From: Siderastrea siderea | Taxonomy: Eukaryota; Cnidaria; Anthozoa; Scleractinia; Rhizangiidae | Length of the DNA: 64,000 bases | Assembly: GCA_964030785.1 (NCBI GenBank) | Contig: OZ034969.1 | Span: 43,620,201 to 43,684,200, forward strand | Direction of reading: 5' to 3' | Shown here: positions 58,406 through 64,000 of the stretch, piece by piece | Numbering within the stretch: position 1 is the first letter of the stretch | Layout: each line of letters opens with the position of its first letter | The notes under the pieces: generated by a model | What the model was told of the DNA's origin: nothing | The model's database searches: none | What the model saw: the letters and a program-made list of their open reading frames with translations, nothing else | Made by a program: the position numbers and the translations under genes

Positions 58406-59508
58406 AGAAAACCAAGGTCTCGTCAACGAAGAAGGCCAATGTCTCGCAACAATGGTTAAACCGTTACCATGATCCTCGTGCCCCGGGGAGTTTAGGTGGG
58501 GTGCAACGATTTGCTAAAGCCCAGGGTCTCCCTTTGAAAAAAGCCCAACGGGTGTTGGAACAGGATGTGGGTTACACCTTGCATAAACCCCGACGTCGTC
58601 GTTTTGCTACCTTACCCGTGATCGTAGGGGGGTTGGATGATCAATGGGCCGCGGATTTAGTGGAAGTGCAACGTTTGGCCAAACATAATCGGGGTATACG
58701 CTACTTGTTGACCGTCGTGGATGTGTTGTCCAAGTACGCGTGGGTCGAACCGTTGAAAACCAAAACCGGCGTGGCCCTCGTGAAAGCCTTTGAGAAGATT
58801 GTGAGACAAGGAGGACGTCACCCGAATCGATTGCAAACGGATCGAGGGAAAGAATTTTATAATCGGACCTTTCAACGATGGGTCGACGAGCAAGACATTC
58901 AACATTTTTCGACCGAAGGGGATGCCAAAGCCAGTGTGGTGGAACGATTTAACCGCACCTTGAAAGAACGGTTGTACCGTTATTTGACCGCGGCCAACAC
59001 GTTGAAATTTGACGATGTCTTACCCGAGTTGGTGCAGGGGTATAATGCCACCCGTCATCGAAGTATTGGTATGGCCCCCGAAAACGTGACGTGGGACAAC
59101 GAAGAAGCCGTGTGGAAACGATTGTATGCCAAACGATTGAAAGGCTACAAAAAACCCCAATTGAAGGTGGGGGATCATGTCCGTCTCAATACGATTCATC
59201 GTACCTTTGAAAAAGGGTATTTACCCGGTTGGACCGAAGAAGTGTTTGTGGTGCATCGTGTGGTGCCGGGACCTGTCCCCACGTATAAGATTCGCGAATG
59301 GGATGAGACCCCCGTCCAAGGTACGTTTTATGAAGAGGATTTACAAAAAGTCCATGTGTCCGAGGTGTTTCGGATCGAGAAGGTACTTAAGCGACAAAAA
59401 GGTCGTTGGTTGGTCAAGTGGAAAGGGTGGCCCGACAAGTACAATAGTTGGATTGCTCGTGGAGACGTGACATCCCTTCGACCCTGCAAACGACGCCGAC
59501 GCCGCTAA
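58342..59508 (+). CDS. retroviral-type integrase with chromodomain
   Basis: 388 aa, intact. Catalytic triad at Asp105 (AADLVEVQ), Asp167 (QTDRGKEF) and Glu201 (VVERFNRTLK), a D-x61-D-x33-E spacing close to DD35E. C-terminal DNA-binding part (KVGDHVRLNTIHRTFEKGYL) and chromodomain (RIEKVLKRQKGRWLVKWKGW, ~345-365) with Trp-based cage residues. Overlaps the preceding frame by 64 nt. Confidence 0.95.
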   Translation: MPKSMAPRKRTQRWSSSSSWLKKTKVSSTKKANVSQQWLNRYHDPRAPGSLGGVQRFAKAQGLPLKKAQRVLEQDVGYTLHKPRRRRFATLPVIVGGLDDQWAADLVEVQRLAKHNRGIRYLLTVVDVLSKYAWVEPLKTKTGVALVKAFEKIVRQGGRHPNRLQTDRGKEFYNRTFQRWVDEQDIQHFSTEGDAKASVVERFNRTLKERLYRYLTAANTLKFDDVLPELVQGYNATRHRSIGMAPENVTWDNEEAVWKRLYAKRLKGYKKPQLKVGDHVRLNTIHRTFEKGYLPGWTEEVFVVHRVVPGPVPTYKIREWDETPVQGTFYEEDLQKVHVSEVFRIEKVLKRQKGRWLVKWKGWPDKYNSWIARGDVTSLRPCKRRRRR

Positions 59509-59512
59509 AACA

Positions 59513-60553
59513 ATGACATTGGTGCCCAACTCTTCGTTTTACGTGACGTTGATGAGTCATGCGAGTACCAAAGAGTTTCCTGGGAACAAGAGTCATCATT
59601 TCAGAAACCGATTGCCTAAACCCATCCGATTTGTGGGACGAGGATGGATGGTGGGTATGGTGAGTTTATCCTTACCCACCATTCCCGTGATAACGGAAGA
59701 AGGAGGCGTGGGTGATTCCCATCCTCTGTTGTACGTACGATGGCACGAACGGGTGCATGACACAGACGATCAAGGGGACGATGTCTGGTGGCATCAACGG
59801 CGCGAACTCTTTGTGTACGGACGAGATATGAGAAAGGAGATGGCCTCGTCGACGGGATCGCACTTTTTTCATCAATTGGTGCACCGTTACGTGCAAGCCC
59901 GTGCCAAACAAACCGAACCCCTTAACAAATGGGCCGAAAACAATGGCGTCAAATTGTATCCGACCTTTGAATGGACTTCCGAAGGGGATTTGGTGTTGAA
60001 TACCGTCAATGTGGATTACAAACGACAAGTGGCACGCGTGGAATGGGGCAGAACCTTGGCCTTGAGAATGGGGTGGATTGAACAAGTGTCGACGGGCGTG
60101 TATCGATTGGGTCCGAATCTCTTGCAAGAATTTCATTCGGACTCCATTCCCATTCCGACCGATGTCCTGGATGGCAGCAACAAGCCCGCCTTTTGGAAAG
60201 TGGATGGGGATTATCTGAACTTGAGTATGACGTGTAATTGGCGGTTTGTGAATTTGAACCAGACCTTTCGTCCCTCGTTGGAATTTCCCTCGGCGCGTCC
60301 TTTGCACGTGTATTGTGATGTAGGGACCAGCAGTATGGTAGGGGGTCGCATCACCGATCTCTTACGAGAAATCAAGTACCAGCCTCAAAACACCACCCAC
60401 TTTGAACCTCGTCATATTCAATATATCCCAGTACGCAACGAAGTGGTGGAAATCGTCGAAACCCAGTTGGCCGAAACCAATGGGGATCTGGTGAAATTTG
60501 GTGAAGGCCATGCCCTCCTGACCCTCCACTTTAAAAGGGAAGTGGTTGTGTGA
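59513..60553 (+). CDS. minor capsid (penton-like) protein 1
   Basis: 346 aa, intact, 4 nt after integrase. Conserved SFYVTLMSHASTKEF, HFRNRLPKPIRFVGRGWMVG and GDLVKFGEGHALLTLHF. Variation from B lies at ~60-85 (charged loop around residues ERVHDTDDQGDD). Confidence 0.75.
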   Translation: MTLVPNSSFYVTLMSHASTKEFPGNKSHHFRNRLPKPIRFVGRGWMVGMVSLSLPTIPVITEEGGVGDSHPLLYVRWHERVHDTDDQGDDVWWHQRRELFVYGRDMRKEMASSTGSHFFHQLVHRYVQARAKQTEPLNKWAENNGVKLYPTFEWTSEGDLVLNTVNVDYKRQVARVEWGRTLALRMGWIEQVSTGVYRLGPNLLQEFHSDSIPIPTDVLDGSNKPAFWKVDGDYLNLSMTCNWRFVNLNQTFRPSLEFPSARPLHVYCDVGTSSMVGGRITDLLREIKYQPQNTTHFEPRHIQYIPVRNEVVEIVETQLAETNGDLVKFGEGHALLTLHFKREVVV

Positions 60554-60563
60554 AGAAGACAAA

Positions 60564-61613
60564 ATGTCGTTCTACGTGACGTTACCCAGTCATGCCAACC
60601 GACGTGAATTTCCAAACAACCAACCCAATTCCTTCAAGATTCGTTTACCTCAACCGTTACAGCTCACGGGAGGTGGTTGGCAAGTGGGGTTGAGTGCCAT
60701 TTCCTTACCGGATGCTCGCGTCAATTTGTATGAGTTGGTGAAGAAAAATGGCTACGTCATGGGGGTGTCCTGGGGCCAAACTTATCCCAAACCGGGTGGA
60801 AAAGACGAGGAAATGACCTCGCGAGTAGACACCGCGCGAAGCATCATCAATGACGTGAAAGATTTGGATTGGGTGGTGGATGGCGTGAGTTTCATGAAAG
60901 CCATCATTACTCACTTGGAACAACAACGTATGGAAACGGCCGTTCAAGGTGGTCGGTTTACCAATGATCAAGGCAAACACACCTACGTCAAGTTCAAGTG
61001 GGAAGGCGAGGATCTGCTCATCGACAACACCAATATCTGTCATTGCAAAACCGACACGCCAGCCCTGACCATCTACACCAAGTTAGCGCTCAAGATGGGA
61101 TGGTTACGTAAAATTGACAGTGGGTTGATTTTGGGACCGAACTTACAACAAGAATTCATGGGGGATCAAATCCCCAACATGACAAAACCCGCTGACAATG
61201 ATTGGAACGATGTCACCGACGGTCAGGGGAACGCGGTCTTTTGGACGGTGCGTTCTATTTTACCGGATTATTTACAATTGAGTATGAGTTGTGGGTGGCG
61301 TTTCACCAACTTGAATGTGGCGTTTCGTTCAGTGGTGGGTGAACCCACACGATCGTTGCACGTGTACTCCGACGTGGCAGGCAGTACGGTGGTGGGCAAT
61401 CGCGTGACTGATTTGTTACGTGAAATCCAGTACAAGCGAGAAGCACGCGGCAACCTGTATTTTGAGCCGTTGCACATTCAATACATGTCTCTTCGTAACG
61501 AAGTGGTGGAAATGATTCACGTTCAAGTGGCTGAAACGATTGGTAGAGGAGGAGACTTGGTCAAGTTTGGTGAAGGTCATACCATTGTCACGTTACACTT
61601 CAAAAAGACATAA
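60564..61613 (+). CDS. minor capsid (penton-like) protein 2, paralogue
   Basis: 349 aa from MSFYVTLPSHANRREF; an upstream Met at 60546 would overlap the previous stop. Shares the N-terminal SFYVTL and the C-terminal third with protein 1, while the middle diverges. Tandem duplication within the family; both open in B and C. Confidence 0.75.
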   Translation: MSFYVTLPSHANRREFPNNQPNSFKIRLPQPLQLTGGGWQVGLSAISLPDARVNLYELVKKNGYVMGVSWGQTYPKPGGKDEEMTSRVDTARSIINDVKDLDWVVDGVSFMKAIITHLEQQRMETAVQGGRFTNDQGKHTYVKFKWEGEDLLIDNTNICHCKTDTPALTIYTKLALKMGWLRKIDSGLILGPNLQQEFMGDQIPNMTKPADNDWNDVTDGQGNAVFWTVRSILPDYLQLSMSCGWRFTNLNVAFRSVVGEPTRSLHVYSDVAGSTVVGNRVTDLLREIQYKREARGNLYFEPLHIQYMSLRNEVVEMIHVQVAETIGRGGDLVKFGEGHTIVTLHFKKT

Positions 61614-61648
61614 AAAGGGGGTGGCCAAGGGAGTGTCCCAATCACAAG

Positions 61649-61837
61649 ATGCCCAAGACAAGAGTGCGTCGAATGAGACGAAGAAGAAGGCAACGAGGGG
61701 GTTTATTCCCCCTGGCGGCCCTCATTCCAGCCTTGATCGCTGGAGGGAAAGCCGTGGCGTTGGGTGCCGCGGGTGGTGCCGCGAGTTACGGGGCTAAAAA
61801 AGGGTTGGAAGCCGCTTTTCGGAAAAAACGACGATGA
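61649..61837 (+). CDS. 62-aa pX-like basic virion peptide
   Basis: RRRRRQRGGLFPLAALIPAL head and hydrophobic tail; one residue different from B. TATA-like ACATAAAAAGGG at ~61608 overlaps the end of minor capsid 2. Confidence 0.7.
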   Translation: MPKTRVRRMRRRRRQRGGLFPLAALIPALIAGGKAVALGAAGGAASYGAKKGLEAAFRKKRR

Positions 61838-61903
61838 TGACGGTATAAAAAGGGGGTCACGTGAAGCACAGACAAAACGTTTATCCCTGGTGAAGAAGAC
61901 ACC

Positions 61904-62230
61904 ATGCGTGGGGGAAGTTTGACACGATTTCGAACCGACGAGTGGTATGATCAACAAGGCAAAGGAGTGATGACGGATCTGATGCGTGGGGGGTTGCAAG
62001 GTGTTATAAGGACGCGAAATCCTTTAAAATTGCCTAGTAATATCAAGAGAGGCTTGGAAACGGGTTTGACACGAGGTATCAAACGCAAAGCCGAAGACGT
62101 CCTTAAAAAGGAAATCACCAAACAAGCCAAGAAAGCGTTGAGTCATAAGAACGTGAAAGACGCCGTGCGTGTAGCCACTGCCTTATTTCCCAAACAAACC
62201 AAACGTGCACGTGATATTTTGGGAGTGTGA
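61904..62230 (+). CDS. 108-aa basic virion/core protein
   Basis: MRGGSLTRFR start; second LMRGGLQG site; nearly identical to B. TATA GGTATAAAAAGGG at ~61842-61854. Confidence 0.65.
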   Translation: MRGGSLTRFRTDEWYDQQGKGVMTDLMRGGLQGVIRTRNPLKLPSNIKRGLETGLTRGIKRKAEDVLKKEITKQAKKALSHKNVKDAVRVATALFPKQTKRARDILGV

Positions 62231-62232
62231 AC

Positions 62233-62454
62233 ATGGAACCCGTGCATTCACGACCTCGACGGATTCGTAGTGATCGAGGGTTGTCTCAATGGGGAGGACT
62301 GTATCCGTTTTGGAAACTCATGCGACGACAACGTGGTGGATGGTGAAGTCCCGAGGTGATGAGAGTCCCCGGGTTTGATTTGAGACAACGTTTAGCACGA
62401 CGACGCTATAAAAACCCCTCACGACGACGACGGGGTACCACTCGACGACGTTAA
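62233..62454 (+). pseudogene. arginine-rich core-like protein, in-frame stop
   Basis: MEPVHSRPRRIR start; a TGA at 62344-62346 follows QRGGW where A and B have a Leu codon, leaving 37 residues; the remaining frame to TAA at 62452-62454 is open. The downstream TATA element (GCTATAAAAACCCC, ~62405-62418) for the major capsid gene sits in this coding sequence and is intact. Confidence 0.6.
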
Positions 62455-62456
62455 AC

Positions 62457-63857
62457 ATGCCTGACGTGAGTACGCAAACCGCCCCGGCTCACGAGCGTTC
62501 CGAAGGGACCGTCAACCCAGCGTTACGGATTTTCAAGGTGCCACCGACCGACATTAGCATCAATGCCTATCGCATGGTCACCATTCAACCCACCACCACG
62601 GGTATCAATCCCATGGAATTCATCATTCCAGGGTTGGACGATTTTGTGGATTTGGGACGCAGTTACTTTACCATGGAATTGAGTTTGAAAAAGGATGATA
62701 ACGGGAACTTGGTGGCCGCGGAGAAATTGTGGCCCGTCAATAATTTGGCCCATTCCATCATCAACCAAATTGACTTGCAGTTGAATGGCACGTTGATCAG
62801 TCCACAATCCGACACGTATCATTACAAAGCTTACCTAGAAACCTTGCTGAATTATGACCGAGAAGATGGCAAGACCGTGTTAGGACCCCAAGGATGGTAC
62901 AATCAAGTGGATTCCCCACCCCAATGGACGGACAACAATACCAACAGTGCAGCACCACATAATGACTACCGGGATCTCCCCGCCAATCACAAAGGAGCCT
63001 TGGCCGCCATGGTAGCCGAAACCGCCAAGTATGCTGTAGGTGTCACCCACAGTCTGGTGTTTACCCCGCACTTGGAAGTCTTTCACACTGGCAAACTGTT
63101 GGTGCCAGGCATCGAAATCAAGATGAAATTTCATTTCAATGGCCCCAGCTTGTTTTTGAATGGAGTGGCTCTAGCTGGCCGATTGATGGAAGGGGATGTG
63201 AAACTACGGTTTCATCTCTGTCAACTGCGTTTGAATGACGCCATCTACCAGAGTATATCTAGCAAAAGACATAATGAAGGAGAAGTGGCGGCTTACCCGA
63301 CCGTCCGCAGTGAAATCCGGACTTTCAGCATGCAAAACAACCTGGTCCGCTTTGATATCCCGAACCTGTTTCAAAACAGAATACCTGACCGATTGATTGT
63401 GGGGTTACTGGACAGCCGTGCCTTCAATGGAGATGTGACCCGAGATCCGTTCTGTTTCCAGAAATTTGGTCTGACGTCCATTCGACAGATTGTCAAAGGA
63501 GAAGAATACCCTTATGAAACCCTCCAGTTAGTGCACAACAATGGCACCCGAGATAATCTAGGCTACTTCCGTTTTCTGCAAGCCAGTGGTGCCTGGTGTA
63601 AAAAGAAAGGCAATATGGTAGAACTACTGGATTGGGGCCACAGGAAAAATTGTACCTTGTACATGTTTGACAATGTGGCCAATGGATGTGCTGACAGTCA
63701 AAACCTCAACCCCAAGCAAACGGGCGATTTACAACTGGTCTTGGAATTTGGAGCCGCCCCCGGTGTCAATATAACCGTACTCGTGTATGGAGAATTTGAG
63801 AATTTGCTGGAGATTGACAGGAACGGAGCCGTGTTGTATAACATTTACCAGCACTGA
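62457..63857 (+). CDS. major capsid protein (double jelly-roll, hexon-like)
   Basis: 466 aa, intact. Conserved blocks as in B; variable residues ~165-190 (TDNNTNSAAPHNDYRDL). The stop codon overlaps the protease start in TGATG. Confidence 0.93.
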   Translation: MPDVSTQTAPAHERSEGTVNPALRIFKVPPTDISINAYRMVTIQPTTTGINPMEFIIPGLDDFVDLGRSYFTMELSLKKDDNGNLVAAEKLWPVNNLAHSIINQIDLQLNGTLISPQSDTYHYKAYLETLLNYDREDGKTVLGPQGWYNQVDSPPQWTDNNTNSAAPHNDYRDLPANHKGALAAMVAETAKYAVGVTHSLVFTPHLEVFHTGKLLVPGIEIKMKFHFNGPSLFLNGVALAGRLMEGDVKLRFHLCQLRLNDAIYQSISSKRHNEGEVAAYPTVRSEIRTFSMQNNLVRFDIPNLFQNRIPDRLIVGLLDSRAFNGDVTRDPFCFQKFGLTSIRQIVKGEEYPYETLQLVHNNGTRDNLGYFRFLQASGAWCKKKGNMVELLDWGHRKNCTLYMFDNVANGCADSQNLNPKQTGDLQLVLEFGAAPGVNITVLVYGEFENLLEIDRNGAVLYNIYQH

Positions 63858-64000
63858 TGGAACATGTGGCCTTGAATAATGTGCAATTGGATTATTTAGC
63901 CCGAGACGACCCCCAATTGAACCCTGTCTTTTACGGAACCGTGGCCTGTGATCGTTTACCCAAGAGTGCTGTCAAGACCCAACCCCAAGGGTACATTGTG
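63857..64000 (+). CDS. adenain-type protease, cut by window end
   Basis: First 48 codons (MEHVALNNVQLDYLARDDPQ...) nearly identical to B. The catalytic residues lie beyond the window. Starts within the major capsid stop (TGATG). Confidence 0.85.
   Translation, partial: MEHVALNNVQLDYLARDDPQLNPVFYGTVACDRLPKSAVKTQPQGYIV

Larger units (their letters stand above)
53438..64000. mobile_element. Polinton/Maverick (adintovirus-like) element, copy C, 3' part outside window
   Basis: Starts AGTAGTAAGGGACGC at 53438; the preceding hexamer CCCATC is the candidate target duplication. From 55134 on the gene order equals A and the reverse of B, with nearly all genes open. The left 1.5 kb contains fragments of PolB and RING in unexpected orientations. 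Confidence 0.9.

Overview
The window is animal (metazoan) nuclear DNA, most likely from an anthozoan cnidarian such as a stony coral. The host guess rests on a PAN/EGF/fibrinogen-like secreted-protein gene (25094-26049, minus), a tRNA-Ser-derived SINE, a LINE 3' end and many MITE-like elements. It is inference, not proof. The dominant content is three related copies of one Polinton/Maverick (adintovirus-like) element, an integrated adenovirus-like DNA virus that uses a protein-primed type-B DNA polymerase and a retroviral-type integrase. Copy A (1-14032) is cut by the left window edge and heavily decayed. Copy B (27536-48654, 21,119 bp) is complete from end to end, with 229-bp near-identical terminal inverted repeats starting 5'-AGTAGTA and a perfect 6-bp target-site duplication (CCTCTG). 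Copy C (53438 to beyond 64000) is cut by the right edge and holds the best-preserved set of open frames for its half.

Gene order, read along A and C (B is the reverse complement), is: terminal repeat; RING-like gene (B only, relic in C); helical unknown gene; SLOG/DprA-LOG-fold gene and a 76-aa gene on the opposite strand; divergent promoter with CCAAT and CArG boxes; GRF zinc-finger protein; 120-aa unknown; chromodomain integrase; two paralogous minor-capsid-like proteins; a pX-like basic peptide; a 108-aa basic protein; a 76-aa arginine-rich protein; major capsid protein; adenain-type protease; packaging ATPase; glycine-rich protein; a two-transmembrane SLATT-like protein; then (B only) a cluster of six small virion-type genes including a phospholipase-A2-like protein; an early-type block on the opposite strand; and PolB running out to the other terminal repeat. 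Structural genes (capsids, protease, ATPase, core peptides) would build the particle, PolB and integrase copy and insert the genome, and the opposite-strand genes near the termini look like early accessory functions.

The three copies differ by distinct lesions. A has frameshifts in GRF, the 120-aa gene, integrase, minor capsid and PolB, and deletions removing the second minor capsid gene and the small-gene cluster. B has lost the PolB C-terminus and the 76-aa gene, and has stops or frameshifts in two small genes. C has lost nearly all of PolB and RING at its left end, which looks rearranged. None is a complete element as seen here.

The most interesting observation is that the family carries both a SLOG-fold protein (all three copies) and a two-TM protein resembling the SLATT effector class (A and B). 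In bacteria these two domain classes are partners in nucleotide-signal conflict systems. Copy B also carries a tRNA-like RNA polymerase III unit with a T9 terminator between protease and ATPase. The host spacers (14033-27529 and 48661-53437) hold no intact gene that I can support, but are rich in nested MITEs, a 572-bp near-perfect palindrome with hammerhead-ribozyme-like cores, and a degenerate ~50-bp repeat array inside a DNA transposon.
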